Positions 17,638 through 26,128 of a DNA stretch of 64,000 nt are shown in pieces; the first letter of the stretch is position 1; the number at the start of each line of letters is the position of its first letter. The notes below the pieces were generated by a model that saw only the letters and a list, made by a program, of their open reading frames with translations, made no database searches and was not told where the DNA came from. The stretch spans positions 62,001-126,000 of the forward strand of contig NZ_JAHWGH010000014.1 of NCBI RefSeq assembly GCF_019334305.1, in the 5' to 3' direction. Source of the stretch: Rossellomorea orangium (GTDB lineage: Bacteria > Bacillota > Bacilli > Bacillales > Bacillaceae_B). A program made the position numbers and the translations under genes.

Positions 17638-17647
17638 TTAAGATAAT
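17619..17647 (+). promoter_or_regulatory. sigma-A-type promoter of bioY
   Basis: TTTACA, 17-base spacer, GATAAT, with transcription expected to begin near 17654, 26 bases before the bioY start. It is embedded in the BirA operator. Confidence 0.75.
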
Positions 17648-17679
17648 ATCAATCATACCACAGTTTTTAGGAGGAGAAA

Positions 17680-18258
17680 ATGCAAATGGGAAAAACCAGG
17701 GAATTAGTCTTATGCGGCCTTTTTGCCGCCTTAATGGCAGTGGGAGCGAATGTATCCCCATTTTTAATGATCGGTGGGGTTCCAGTGACCCTTCAGCTCA
17801 TGTTTGCCATCATCGCCGGAGGGATGCTCGGAAGCAGGGTCGGAGCGAAAGCGATGCTTTTGTATGTAGCACTTGGATTGATCGGGGCCCCGGTCTTTGC
17901 CCAGTTTAAAGGGGGTCCTGCAAGCATCCTCAGTCCTACCTTTGGATTTGTTTTATCTTTTATAGCGGTTGCGTTCATCGTGGGTTTGATCTTGACAAAG
18001 GTCCGTTCATTTTCAGGCTACGTTATCGCAGGGGTATCTGCCTTATTGTTCAATTACATAATCGGTACGAACTTCATGTATCTGGCACTTACTTTCTGGG
18101 TAGATGCACCGAATGGATTCAGCTACGGTGTTGCCTGGGGTTGGATGGTGACGTATCTCCCGCTGGATATCATCGTCACCGTTGTTTCCATGGTGGCTGT
18201 TCATAGATTGTCTAAACTGGCACCGGTCAGGAAGGTTCTTGTTGCGTTTCATAAGTAG
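17680..18258 (+). CDS. bioY: biotin ECF transporter S component BioY
   Basis: 192 residues, six hydrophobic segments. ELVLCGLFAALMAVGA at the start, GGVPVTLQLMFAIIAGGMLGSRVGA near residue 30 and the ALGLIGAPVFA / GGPASILSPTFGFVLSF segments are classic BioY. It binds biotin in the membrane and works with the shared EcfAAT module. AGGAGG precedes the ATG. The BirA operator upstream shows that uptake and synthesis are repressed together. Confidence 0.95.
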   Translation: MQMGKTRELVLCGLFAALMAVGANVSPFLMIGGVPVTLQLMFAIIAGGMLGSRVGAKAMLLYVALGLIGAPVFAQFKGGPASILSPTFGFVLSFIAVAFIVGLILTKVRSFSGYVIAGVSALLFNYIIGTNFMYLALTFWVDAPNGFSYGVAWGWMVTYLPLDIIVTVVSMVAVHRLSKLAPVRKVLVAFHK

Positions 18259-18285
18259 ATTGATAGAGTGGATGGTTCAAAATAG

Positions 18286-18422
18286 TTCAGCTGCTGATTT
18301 CTCCTGGATATTCAGCAGCTAAATGTTTTAGATAAATTAGCTGCTGACTTTTCTTTATTTTTCAGCAGGTGAATTATCCTCTCTGATTCAGCTGCTTTCT
18401 TTCCCCAAATATTCAACAGCTC
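18286..18422. repeat. three tandem hairpins with AGCTGCTGA / TCAGCAGCT arms
   Basis: Hairpins at about 18286-18320, 18337-18371 and 18386-18422, each TCAGCTGCTGA then 13-20 AT-rich bases then TCAGCAGCT or a near copy. Spacing is about 50 bases. They fill the gap between bioY and panE 3' ends, with no T-run after them on the + strand. Confidence 0.75.
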
Positions 18423-18444
18423 AACATGAACATAACCATAACAA

Positions 18445-18483
18445 CAAAAAAACACCAGACACCACAAAAGGCATCTGATGTTT
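18445..18483 (-). terminator. intrinsic terminator of panE
   Basis: On the minus strand AACATCAGA / TCTGGTGTT is followed by seven or more T residues. It begins 8 bases after the panE stop codon. Confidence 0.75.
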
Positions 18484-18490
18484 CCTACAC

Positions 18491-19408
18491 TTATTGACTG
18501 GCAACCTCATAAATCTTCAAATTCCCGTAAATCAACCGCAAATCAGGAACCTTCACATCATGACTTTCTGCAGTCCTCAACAAATAACCGTATAAATGAT
18601 CGGCCTCAACTGAAAGATTTTTCTCCATATCACGCTGGAGAGAAGACTTCATGCTGTAACCCATTCCCTTGATTTTGTCGAAGAGGGCTTCTTCGATATT
18701 CTCAGAAAGGGGAGCATCCAATTTCCTCATGACCGTTGCTGCCTGAGAAAGGACCGCCTTGATCTTATCCGCTCCCTCATCCATCTCCCTGATTGGACCA
18801 ATCGGTGCACGATAAAGGGATGTGACACCTGACAAGGTCGTGATGAAGAGATATTTATGCCACATTTCCTGAGTGATGGTGTCGGATAATCGGAAGTGCG
18901 CTTTCGTTCCTGAGAAGGCTTGTTCTAGCTTCGTGATTCTTTCTGTCCGCTCCCCGTTCCTTTCCCCGAACACCAGGTCATGGATCGGACTGGTCTGAAG
19001 GACCTTCCCAGTACCATCAAGAGTCGATTCAACGAAGCACAACCCGCCTATCACTTTTTCTTCCCCGAAGGCTTCGATCAGGTCGTCCACGTGAGACATC
19101 CCATTCAACAACGGGAGGATCATCGTGTCTTCGCCAACATAAGGCAATAGACTTTCAATCGCCCCTTTCAGATGATAGGCCTTGGTAGACAAGATGACGG
19201 CATCAAATGGTTCTGATTTCTCACCTGTTTTAATGGTTTTCGGCTGACTGTGAAAATCACCGTGGACGCTTTCGATTTGCAATCCATGTTCTCTCAGCTG
19301 ATGTTCCCTTCTTTCCCGGACAAGAAATGTGACGTCCTCACCCTTCTCGATCAATCTGCCTCCGAAATAACCACCGACGGCACCTGCACCGACAATCAAT
19401 ATTCTCAT
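18491..19408 (-). CDS. panE: 2-dehydropantoate 2-reductase
   Basis: 305 residues. The NADPH-binding motif ILIVGAGAVGGYFGGRL is at the N-terminus; LSTKAYHLKGAI, LPLLNGMSHVDDLIEAFG and GGLCFVESTLDGTGKVLQ follow, and the C-terminal helical half holds MWHKYLFITTLSGVTSLYRAPIG with the conserved catalytic Lys in the first helix. It reduces ketopantoate in pantothenate synthesis; several Bacillus paralogues exist, so a related 2-oxoacid reductase role is possible. Start chosen at ATG 19408 (GGGAGG 9 bases away) over ATG 19414 (3 bases). Confidence 0.85.
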   Translation of the reverse strand: MRILIVGAGAVGGYFGGRLIEKGEDVTFLVRERREHQLREHGLQIESVHGDFHSQPKTIKTGEKSEPFDAVILSTKAYHLKGAIESLLPYVGEDTMILPLLNGMSHVDDLIEAFGEEKVIGGLCFVESTLDGTGKVLQTSPIHDLVFGERNGERTERITKLEQAFSGTKAHFRLSDTITQEMWHKYLFITTLSGVTSLYRAPIGPIREMDEGADKIKAVLSQAATVMRKLDAPLSENIEEALFDKIKGMGYSMKSSLQRDMEKNLSVEADHLYGYLLRTAESHDVKVPDLRLIYGNLKIYEVASQ

Positions 19409-19484
19409 TTTCATCCGCCTCCCTCTCTATTTCATTCTTCCACTTCATTCTCCGACATGAAAGCGGATAAATCAAAAATCCTGA

Positions 19485-20093
19485 TTAATACATCAACCCG
19501 TACACCAGAAATCGCTCATATTCATTGCTCTCATACTCCCCCGTTAAAGAAACCTCTTTTCGCAGCTGGAATAACGGGTGATCATTTAAGTAATGAACAT
19601 AGTCATCTGAGCTGTAATACAAAAGGATTTCAATGTCACGTGGAAAGGATTCGACTGAAAAGAGAATGTTATTGATGACTTTCATAAAGACTTGTACAGA
19701 AAAAGGGTTAAAAAAGTAGAAACGATTATCGTTTGGATGGATATCATATTCTTCTGCCAGACAATGGTGGAATGTTATCGCACCCGTTCTGACTTTCACT
19801 TTTTTCCGATAAGCATCGAGATTTTTCATGCTGTCTTCGTAGAATTCATCGTTCATTTCCACCCCGACCACCGACGAATCGAAGAGATGATGGATGAAGA
19901 AGTTCAGTCTTCCTTTGCCACAACCGAAATCCACCACCCGGTCACTGCTTTTCAGCTCATAATGTTGAAACAATTCCTGGAGTGCCTCGTAGGGAGTCGG
20001 TTCGTAACGATGATAATGAAAGGATCTATGAAATCCTATTTGCCGGTCTCCGGTTTTTATATTCAATAATGTATCATAGTCATAATCTTTCAT
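19485..20093 (-). CDS. class I SAM-dependent methyltransferase
   Basis: 202 residues from the ATG at 20093 preceded by AAGGAG. The glycine-rich SAM loop is VVDFGCGKGRLNFF (about residue 57), with the acidic post-II motif VVGVEMNDEF. The middle region FYFFNPFSVQVFMKV has an NPF motif that recalls N-methyltransferase NPPY-like loops. Substrate unknown. The frame can be extended 23 codons upstream, but that part overlaps a hairpin and lacks a ribosome site. Confidence 0.75.
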   Translation of the reverse strand: MKDYDYDTLLNIKTGDRQIGFHRSFHYHRYEPTPYEALQELFQHYELKSSDRVVDFGCGKGRLNFFIHHLFDSSVVGVEMNDEFYEDSMKNLDAYRKKVKVRTGAITFHHCLAEEYDIHPNDNRFYFFNPFSVQVFMKVINNILFSVESFPRDIEILLYYSSDDYVHYLNDHPLFQLRKEVSLTGEYESNEYERFLVYGLMY

Positions 20094-20160
20094 TTTGCTC
20101 TCCTTATGGAACCCGCCGTATATTCTTCCATCGTACCACGATTTCCCACTTCTTTCAGAC

Positions 20161-20195
20161 AAAAAAAAGCAAACCCCTTAAAAGGATTTGCTTTC
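20161..20195 (-). terminator. intrinsic terminator of the feo operon
   Basis: On the minus strand AAAGCAAA / TTTGCTTT pairs around CCTTTTAAGGG and is followed by a long T-run (A-run at 20160-20168 on +). It sits 8 bases after the FeoB C-part stop. Confidence 0.85.
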
Positions 20196-20202
20196 TTCTT
20201 TC

Positions 20203-21606
20203 TTACACCCAGCCCAGTGCCCTGACAATGGTGGCTACAAGGAATGTAACACCGATGGCAATCGCTGTGGGGATCGCAAAGGACATGAACGTCCATTTCT
20301 TGCTTTTCGTTTCTTTATAAATATTCACAAGGGTCGTGCCGCAAGGGAAATGGAGCAGTGAAAAGAGCATCATATTGAGTGCCGTTAACCAAGTCCATCC
20401 ATGACTGACGAAAACCGCTTTTAATTCTGTCAGATCATCAAGCTCAAGCATCGCTCCCTGGGAAAGATAGGCCATGATCAGAATCGGCACGACAATTTCG
20501 TTGGCAGGAAGTCCGATGATGAAGGCTGCCATGATGAACCCATCCATGCCGAGAGCCTGCCCGAATGGATCAAGGAAATTGACGAAATGCATAAGAATGC
20601 TCGTGTCACCGATATTGATATTGGCAATGATCCACGTGATGATTGAAGCTGGCGCTGCCACGATCACAGCTCTTTTTAACACATACCATGATTTATCAAG
20701 ACTGGAACGTAACACGGTATTCCAGATTTTTGGGCGACGGTATGGCGGCAACTCAAGTGTGTAATGAGTCGGAACCCCTTTAAGGGCTGTTTTGGATAAC
20801 ACCCACGATACAGCAATGGTCACGGTAATCCCGATCAACACCATGGTCATGACCATTCCTGCCGTCACAAGGGAAGCCATTCCCCCTGCATATCCTGCTG
20901 CCATGAATAAAGAAGCGAGCAGGATCAGTGTCGGCCAGCGTCCATTACAAGGAACAAAGTTATTCGTCAGGATGGCAAGCATACGTTCTCTAGGGGATTC
21001 AATGATTCTGGTCGACATGATGGCAGCAGCGTTACATCCGAAGCCCATTGCCATCGTCAAGGATTGCTTTCCATGTCCCCCTGCCTTCTTAAAGAGGCGA
21101 TCCATGTTAAAGGCAACCCGTGGTAAATATCCGTAGTTCTCAAGCAGTGCAAACGCCGGAAAGAAGATCGCCATAGGCGGAAGCATGACGCTGATGACCC
21201 ACCCTGTACCCCTGAAGAAACCGAGTACCAGCACACCATGGAGCCATGCAGGTGCATTCATGGCATTAAAGAGCAGGGTCAGTTGTCCCTCCATCCAGGC
21301 AAATCCTTCTGCAAGCATACCTGATGGGACGTTTGCCCCGGCGATGGTCAGATAGAAGACCGCACCAAGCATGGCAAGCATGATCGGAAATCCCCAAATC
21401 GGAGAAGTCAGCACTTTATCTAGCTTTTCTGAATGAATTCGATCTTTATTTTTGTACTTCACGACTTCCTGGCAGATCCCTCTGCTTGTCGAATAAATGT
21501 TTTCGACGATTTCATCCCGAAGGTTGTCACTCGACATCCCCTTGGCATGATTGAATAAATACGCGAGGCCCTGATCTCCTTCATGTGGTTGCATTGATTG
21601 AGACAT
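20203..21606 (-). CDS. FeoB membrane part (nucleoside-recognition/Gate domains), split-FeoB type
   Basis: 467 residues with about eight membrane segments, equal to the C-terminal two thirds of FeoB ferrous iron transporters. GFGCNAAAIMSTRIIESPRE contains the pore cysteine seen in FeoB as GFGC, and FVPCNGRWPTLI and LLHFPCGTTLVN are further Cys-bearing gate motifs. It overlaps the GTPase gene by 26 bases in another frame and has its own GGAGG 8 bases before the ATG, so this is a true two-gene FeoB rather than a sequencing frameshift. Exports no domain of its own for GTP binding; must associate with the product of the preceding gene. Confidence 0.87.
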   Translation of the reverse strand: MSQSMQPHEGDQGLAYLFNHAKGMSSDNLRDEIVENIYSTSRGICQEVVKYKNKDRIHSEKLDKVLTSPIWGFPIMLAMLGAVFYLTIAGANVPSGMLAEGFAWMEGQLTLLFNAMNAPAWLHGVLVLGFFRGTGWVISVMLPPMAIFFPAFALLENYGYLPRVAFNMDRLFKKAGGHGKQSLTMAMGFGCNAAAIMSTRIIESPRERMLAILTNNFVPCNGRWPTLILLASLFMAAGYAGGMASLVTAGMVMTMVLIGITVTIAVSWVLSKTALKGVPTHYTLELPPYRRPKIWNTVLRSSLDKSWYVLKRAVIVAAPASIITWIIANINIGDTSILMHFVNFLDPFGQALGMDGFIMAAFIIGLPANEIVVPILIMAYLSQGAMLELDDLTELKAVFVSHGWTWLTALNMMLFSLLHFPCGTTLVNIYKETKSKKWTFMSFAIPTAIAIGVTFLVATIVRALGWV

Positions 21607-22306
21607 TCGTCATTCCTCCTCCCTTACGTTCCCTCCGGAAGTAACCATTTAACGAGTTTAGTATACTTTCATCACCATCTAATAAACGCAAGGAAATCCA
21701 TCGAATCGGAAACTCATCCCCAATCATTTGCCGTACTTTGGGTGAGAGTTCTTCAATTTTTGCTTCGATATCCTCTGAATAGGTCATGCGATACGGAGTG
21801 GTCGGTACATTTCCTTGCGCCATTTCATGGACGGTATCCAATAACTCTTTGATGCCCGTTTTATTTCTTGCCGATATCTTCACGACAGGTACACCAAGTT
21901 TTTCACTGAGCGCCACACTATTTACTTCAATTCCTTTTTTCTTTGCTTCGTCCATTAAGTTAAGGGCCACGATCACCCGGTCCGTCATTTCCATCACTTG
22001 TAGTGCGAGGTTCATATTTCTTTCCAAGGACGTTGCATCGAGGACCACAAGCGTCACATCGGGTTTATCGAAAATAATATAATCGCGGGCGACCTCTTCG
22101 TCCGCCGAATTGGAATAAAGAGAGTACGTTCCTGGCAGATCAACAATGGTAAAATCCGATCCGTTGTGCTTGAACTCACCTTCAGCGTGAATGACGGTTT
22201 TTCCCGGCCAGTTTCCGGTGTGCTGACGTAAGCCGGTCAACAGATTGAATAACGTACTTTTTCCTGTATTCGGATTTCCCGCAAGAGCGATTCTGTATGA
22301 ATCCAT
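21581..22306 (-). CDS. FeoB small GTPase part, split-FeoB type
   Basis: 241 residues corresponding to the cytosolic N-terminal domain of FeoB: G1 GNPNTGKST (residue 9), G2 region TGNWPGKT, G3 DLPGTYSLYS, G4 NLMD, then the helical GDI-like segment to KVRQMIGDEFPIRWISLRLLDGD. The open frame stops after NGYFRRERKGGG plus a short tail. In single-chain FeoB this would continue into the membrane part. It begins 2 bases after feoA, giving the order feoA, GTPase, membrane part. Confidence 0.9.
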   Translation of the reverse strand: MDSYRIALAGNPNTGKSTLFNLLTGLRQHTGNWPGKTVIHAEGEFKHNGSDFTIVDLPGTYSLYSNSADEEVARDYIIFDKPDVTLVVLDATSLERNMNLALQVMEMTDRVIVALNLMDEAKKKGIEVNSVALSEKLGVPVVKISARNKTGIKELLDTVHEMAQGNVPTTPYRMTYSEDIEAKIEELSPKVRQMIGDEFPIRWISLRLLDGDESILNSLNGYFRRERKGGGMTNVSINATT

Positions 22307-22308
22307 TG

Positions 22309-22560
22309 TTACACACCTCCCAGTTTCTCTACATATATCCGTGAACTTTCTTCTTTCCGCAGTGCAATCGTCGTGTCACTGACCCGAAAGGCCATAGGGT
22401 CACCGAGTGGACTTCTTTGGACGACGGCCACTTCAGATCCCTTCACAAACCCTAAATCCAACAGTCTTCTCCTCATTGTGCCTTCTAATGATAATGATGT
22501 TATAAGAACGCGGTCCCCTGGCTTACATTCAGAAAGAGGCATCGTTTTGACTTCGGACAT
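22309..22560 (-). CDS. feoA: FeoA, ferrous iron transport accessory protein
   Basis: 83 residues of the SH3-like FeoA fold: PLSECKPGDRVLITSL, MRRRLLDLGFVKGSEVAVVQRSPLGDPMAFRVSDTTIALRKEE segments match the family closely. It regulates or assembles FeoB. The ATG follows GGAGG-like AGGAATG sequence. First gene of the feo operon; I see no clear 19-base Fur box in the 210 bases upstream. Confidence 0.93.
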   Translation of the reverse strand: MSEVKTMPLSECKPGDRVLITSLSLEGTMRRRLLDLGFVKGSEVAVVQRSPLGDPMAFRVSDTTIALRKEESSRIYVEKLGGV

Positions 22561-22703
22561 GTTTCATTCCTCCGGTAAATTATATTGTCTATATATTAAA
22601 AAGTTTCCCTTGTGCAAATTATATGTTCATCTTATTCCCTTCACCCCTAAAATGTCAAACAAAGTTTCATATTTTTGTAGATTTTTTATATGGACGTCCA
22701 TTA

Positions 22704-22740
22704 AGAAAAAAAAAAGAAGCATCTGCCAGACAGATACTCC
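22704..22740 (-). terminator. intrinsic terminator of the GNAT gene
   Basis: Minus strand AGTATCTG / CAGATGCT stem followed by a run of about ten T. It starts some 30 bases downstream of the acetyltransferase stop. Confidence 0.8.
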
Positions 22741-22770
22741 TTTTTGAATCAGACATATGGAACTCACGCA

Positions 22771-23316
22771 TCAACCAAGATATCCTAATAAATCTAGCTC
22801 TCCCTCTTCCCAACCTTTCTCACCAACCGCTTTAACCATGAGTTCATTGATGACTTCATGTCCAATCCCGTAAGTCGTTTGATCCTTATCATTTATCTTT
22901 AACCACTTGCATCGATTCTGTACCCTTTGGAACCCGTTTCGTACATATAAATCTGGGTCATCAGCGAATAACACAATATAGCCAATGTCCCGATTATGAC
23001 AGAATTCTTCGATTTTTTTTAGTAATTGAGATCCGATTCCCCGGGAACGCATATTGGATGAAACACATACATCAATGAGACTCAACACATTTATACGCTC
23101 TCCATTCAAATTCATCACCCGATAATCACATGCGATTTGTCCAACCAAACGATCCTCTATGTATGCCAGAAACCTTAAATGAGGCTTCTGTTTGAAGTAT
23201 ATCCTGTCTTCAGGATAGTCCTCCCGGAAACACTCACATAATAACTGTTGCAAGTGATCGTGAATGTCTCCTTTTAGATCAAATTCCGAAATTTTTCTTA
23301 TTTCAACAGTATTCAA
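22771..23316 (-). CDS. GNAT-family N-acetyltransferase
   Basis: 181 residues. The acetyl-CoA loop is in VSSNMRSRGIGSQLLKKIEEF (Q/RxxGxG/A type), preceded by the beta strand NVLSLIDVCV and followed by IVLFADDPDLYVRNGFQRV. The fold is complete; the substrate cannot be told. Monocistronic with its own terminator. Confidence 0.85.
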   Translation of the reverse strand: MNTVEIRKISEFDLKGDIHDHLQQLLCECFREDYPEDRIYFKQKPHLRFLAYIEDRLVGQIACDYRVMNLNGERINVLSLIDVCVSSNMRSRGIGSQLLKKIEEFCHNRDIGYIVLFADDPDLYVRNGFQRVQNRCKWLKINDKDQTTYGIGHEVINELMVKAVGEKGWEEGELDLLGYLG

Positions 23317-23562
23317 TATCTCTTCCCCCTATATATAATCAACATGCTTGCTCTATACGGGCTTGTACTTTGCAAAGGTAGTCCTCCCGTTGAACCATTC
23401 CGTTCATCTCCTTTTACTTCTTTATCATATTTACGGATTGGATCAACCAATTGTTTCACCATACCCCAAAGAAGAGTTCTCCCAATCACAACACATGATT
23501 AACAATCCAGACTTGTGGTAAGTTAAACATGTTGGAATTAATGGATAAGGAGTGAATAGTAT

Positions 23563-24237
23563 ATGTCAAATAAAGATCAAATCAAACAAGACATTTTAGA
23601 TGCTTACCATTTCAGACATGCAACCAAGGAATTCGACCCGAATAAAAAGGTGTCCGAAGACGATTTCAGGTTCATTATGGAAACGGGTCGACTGTCTCCG
23701 AGTTCATTCGGGTTCGAACCGTGGAGGTTCCTGGTCATTCAAAATTCTGAACTTAGAGAGAAGATTAAAAACACCGCTTGGGGAGCATACGGTAAACTGC
23801 CTGAGGCAAGTCATTTCGTCATAATCCTGGCAAGAACCAAGCAGGAGACCAAGTACGACTCAGACTACTTGCAGGACCATTTTAAAAATAAAAAGAAGAT
23901 GCCTGAAGATCATTTGGCAAAGTACTTAGAGCGGATTGAACAGTTCCAGAAAGTTGATTTCGATCTGCTTGAAGGAGATCGCCCTCTATACGACTGGGCC
24001 GGAAAGCAGACGTATATTGCCCTTGGAAATATGATGACCGCCGCTGCCCAGATCGGGGTTGATTCCTGTCCGATCGAAGGATTCGATATTGAGAAAATGA
24101 ATAAGCTCTTGGAAGAGGAAGGCTTGCTTGAAGACGGTAGCTTCAGTATTTCCGTCATGGTGGCTTTCGGTTACAGGGTCAAGGATCCAGCGCCGAAATC
24201 CCGTCGTCCATTTGAAGATATCGTAAAGTTTGTCTAA
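23563..24237 (+). CDS. nitroreductase-family NAD(P)H-dependent flavoprotein
   Basis: 224 residues of the FMN-binding nitroreductase fold. HFRHATKEFDPNKKVSEDD near residue 15 carries the FMN-phosphate Arg; GRLSPSSFGFEPWRFLVI is the second FMN block; GNMMTAAAQIGVDSCPIEGFD gives the dimer helix. Length and motifs are like Bacillus YfhC. It probably reduces quinones or nitroaromatics. AAGGAGTG precedes the start region and a strong terminator follows. Confidence 0.88.
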   Translation: MSNKDQIKQDILDAYHFRHATKEFDPNKKVSEDDFRFIMETGRLSPSSFGFEPWRFLVIQNSELREKIKNTAWGAYGKLPEASHFVIILARTKQETKYDSDYLQDHFKNKKKMPEDHLAKYLERIEQFQKVDFDLLEGDRPLYDWAGKQTYIALGNMMTAAAQIGVDSCPIEGFDIEKMNKLLEEEGLLEDGSFSISVMVAFGYRVKDPAPKSRRPFEDIVKFV

Positions 24238-24241
24238 TATG

Positions 24242-24280
24242 AAAATGACCCCGGTTCACATCACCGCGGGTCATTTTTTC
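24242..24280 (+). terminator. intrinsic terminator of the nitroreductase gene
   Basis: AAATGACCC / GGGTCATTT arms (24243-24251, 24268-24276) with TTTTTTC after. Convergent with the C45 hydrolase gene, may serve both. Confidence 0.85.
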
Positions 24281-24288
24281 ATTTCAGT

Positions 24289-25347
24289 CTATTGTTTGAA
24301 CCAATCCGCTCCCTCATCCATGTGAACAAAGGGAATGTCTGTATCCACTGCACCCGAGATTTTATCCATCCCGGTATCCTTCCCATTCAGCCACTCTGCA
24401 AAATCAAACTCAACCGGCTCCCTGTCCCCTCCAAGGGCGAACCAGGCTTTCATTTCTTTCGGAAAATAAGCCGATGTATGAATCGTCCCTGCCCAGCTTC
24501 CGTAAAGATCCGAGAATACCCCCTTATCCGTGTCATTCATTAATCGGAAGGCACTATAAGCGTCTTTATCACCCGTTTCCTTGATGACTCCCAATCTTCG
24601 CTTAGAATCGACCAGGTGATTTCGGTTCTCTTCGGTCATCACTTCAAAATGATTCGTGCATGCATTGGACTGCCTTACCTCCACACCACGCGGTGAGGTC
24701 TCGACGATAAACGTTTCCCCACTCCTGTCATAGACGACATAGCTGAATGAGTGCCGATGAGGGATTTCCTTCAACATGTCAACGGCTTCGATAACATCTT
24801 TACAGGATTCAAGAATCAATCGTCCGATCATGCAACAGATGAAACCATCACCGGGATTCTTCCGGTGCATGAAGTTATACCCCAACGCAAGGCCTTTTTC
24901 GTTCATGCCGTCCATCCTGCCAGTCACGCGCTGACTTGGACCGATGATCGCGTATCCTGTATCACTCGGTTGATAAAATGTATAGCGTCCCTCGTAGGTT
25001 TTGGGGTGGTAATCATAATTTCTGATTAAATAATCCTTTCCTGTGACAATGGAACATCCGGATTTTACATAATCTACACGGTAACCGCCAAATTCCTTTA
25101 GAACCCGCTCCATCGGCCATTCGAGGGATTCCTGCAGCCCATGTAGTTCATCCCAAATCCCTGAGGCAAATCGTTTGATCGCAGTTTCCGTTTCTTTGAC
25201 GTTGATCGAAAAGCGCGGCTTTCGCACCTTCCACTGATTCTCACGATTTCTAACCGTGATGGAATCCTTTATCCGCTCACCCTGCATATAGCCAAAGTCA
25301 TAATGAGAGCCTCGAAATTGAATCACGTCGCTATGTATTGTTTTCAT
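24289..25347 (-). CDS. C45-family Ntn hydrolase/acyltransferase-like protein
   Basis: 352 residues. The block GCSIVTGKDYLIRNYDYHP near residue 97 is the Ntn active site: the Cys after Gly-98 should become the N-terminal nucleophile after self-cleavage, with RNYDYHP as the conserved Arg/Asp motif. GMNEKGLALGYNF and the strand SYVVYDRSGETFIVETSPRGVEVR are typical of the AAT/C45 and choloylglycine-hydrolase group. It hydrolyses or transfers an acyl group on an amide; substrate unknown. No signal peptide. A potential TTG/ATG choice at the start is settled by MKTIHSDVIQFRG aligning with family N-termini. Confidence 0.8.
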   Translation of the reverse strand: MKTIHSDVIQFRGSHYDFGYMQGERIKDSITVRNRENQWKVRKPRFSINVKETETAIKRFASGIWDELHGLQESLEWPMERVLKEFGGYRVDYVKSGCSIVTGKDYLIRNYDYHPKTYEGRYTFYQPSDTGYAIIGPSQRVTGRMDGMNEKGLALGYNFMHRKNPGDGFICCMIGRLILESCKDVIEAVDMLKEIPHRHSFSYVVYDRSGETFIVETSPRGVEVRQSNACTNHFEVMTEENRNHLVDSKRRLGVIKETGDKDAYSAFRLMNDTDKGVFSDLYGSWAGTIHTSAYFPKEMKAWFALGGDREPVEFDFAEWLNGKDTGMDKISGAVDTDIPFVHMDEGADWFKQ

Positions 25348-25427
25348 GACTAAAACCTCTTTTTCATCAGATTCTATTCTACAAGGATAATAGAATGGAT
25401 CTGAAAAAGAAAGAAAACACCATTCTC

Positions 25428-25946
25428 TTATACACGCTTATCAACCGGAAGAAAAACAATCATTACAAAGCATATGACGAACGCCATCCCCGTTACCAAT
25501 TCCGCCATAAAATAACCGATGGCGCTCATGAACTCGTCCTCTCCTGGATATCTGGGGACATACGTCACCCATTTATAAAGAATAAACAAGAACAGGAACA
25601 AATAAAAACTGCTTCCCACCATCCCCACTTTCAGTCGCTCACCTTTTCCCCAATCCCTAGAATATACAATCGATTGCCAAGCGAGGACACTCGAAGCCGT
25701 TGCTGCCGCCATGACCACAAGGTGAATGAATGGAATCATCATAAAGGTCATACCGTACAATATTAACGCTGTTGCACTAAATAAAAATAGATTCAACCCA
25801 AATAATAAAACTCCCATTAACCAGGGATTTCGAAACCGTTCATGCTTACTTAAGGATACAATCCATTTAAAGGAGTACGGTTTTTCACGAGATCTTCTCA
25901 TGAAAAAGAACAGACCGATAAGCCCTAACACTACTATCAATGTCAT
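25428..25946 (-). CDS. membrane protein of unknown function
   Basis: 172 residues with about five hydrophobic helices (residues 2-16, 43-62, 70-88, 110-127 and 147-166). AGGAGGGG with an 8-base spacer precedes the ATG. No recognisable domain. It lies upstream of the C45 hydrolase gene in the same direction but 81 bases away. Confidence 0.6.
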   Translation of the reverse strand: MTLIVVLGLIGLFFFMRRSREKPYSFKWIVSLSKHERFRNPWLMGVLLFGLNLFLFSATALILYGMTFMMIPFIHLVVMAAATASSVLAWQSIVYSRDWGKGERLKVGMVGSSFYLFLFLFILYKWVTYVPRYPGEDEFMSAIGYFMAELVTGMAFVICFVMIVFLPVDKRV

Positions 25947-26092
25947 CTGACTTTCCCCTCCTACCCTTTGTTGTTATATACGATCGTTACGATAAACCCA
26001 ACGTATATTTTACCATATTTTTCTTGGTTTTAGTGCCTAATCATCGATGAAACAGGTACGTATCCCCTTCTTTCGTTCAGCATCGAGAAAAC

Positions 26093-26120
26093 TAAAAAGA
26101 ACGGCCTCATCGACCGTTCC
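26093..26120 (-). terminator. intrinsic terminator after clpP paralogue
   Basis: Minus strand GAACGG / CCGTTC stem followed by TTTTTAG, 9 bases after the stop codon. Confidence 0.75.
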
Positions 26121-26128
26121 TCCCATCG

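Noticed and set aside
20203..22306. FeoB frameshift or pseudogene
   Set aside because: The second frame has its own GGAGG and ATG with correct spacing, and both parts keep all key motifs, so a natural two-gene FeoB is more likely.
22486..22500. TGATAATGAT sequence in feoA as a Fur box
   Set aside because: It lies inside the coding sequence, matches only one half of the usual inverted repeat, and is not at a promoter.
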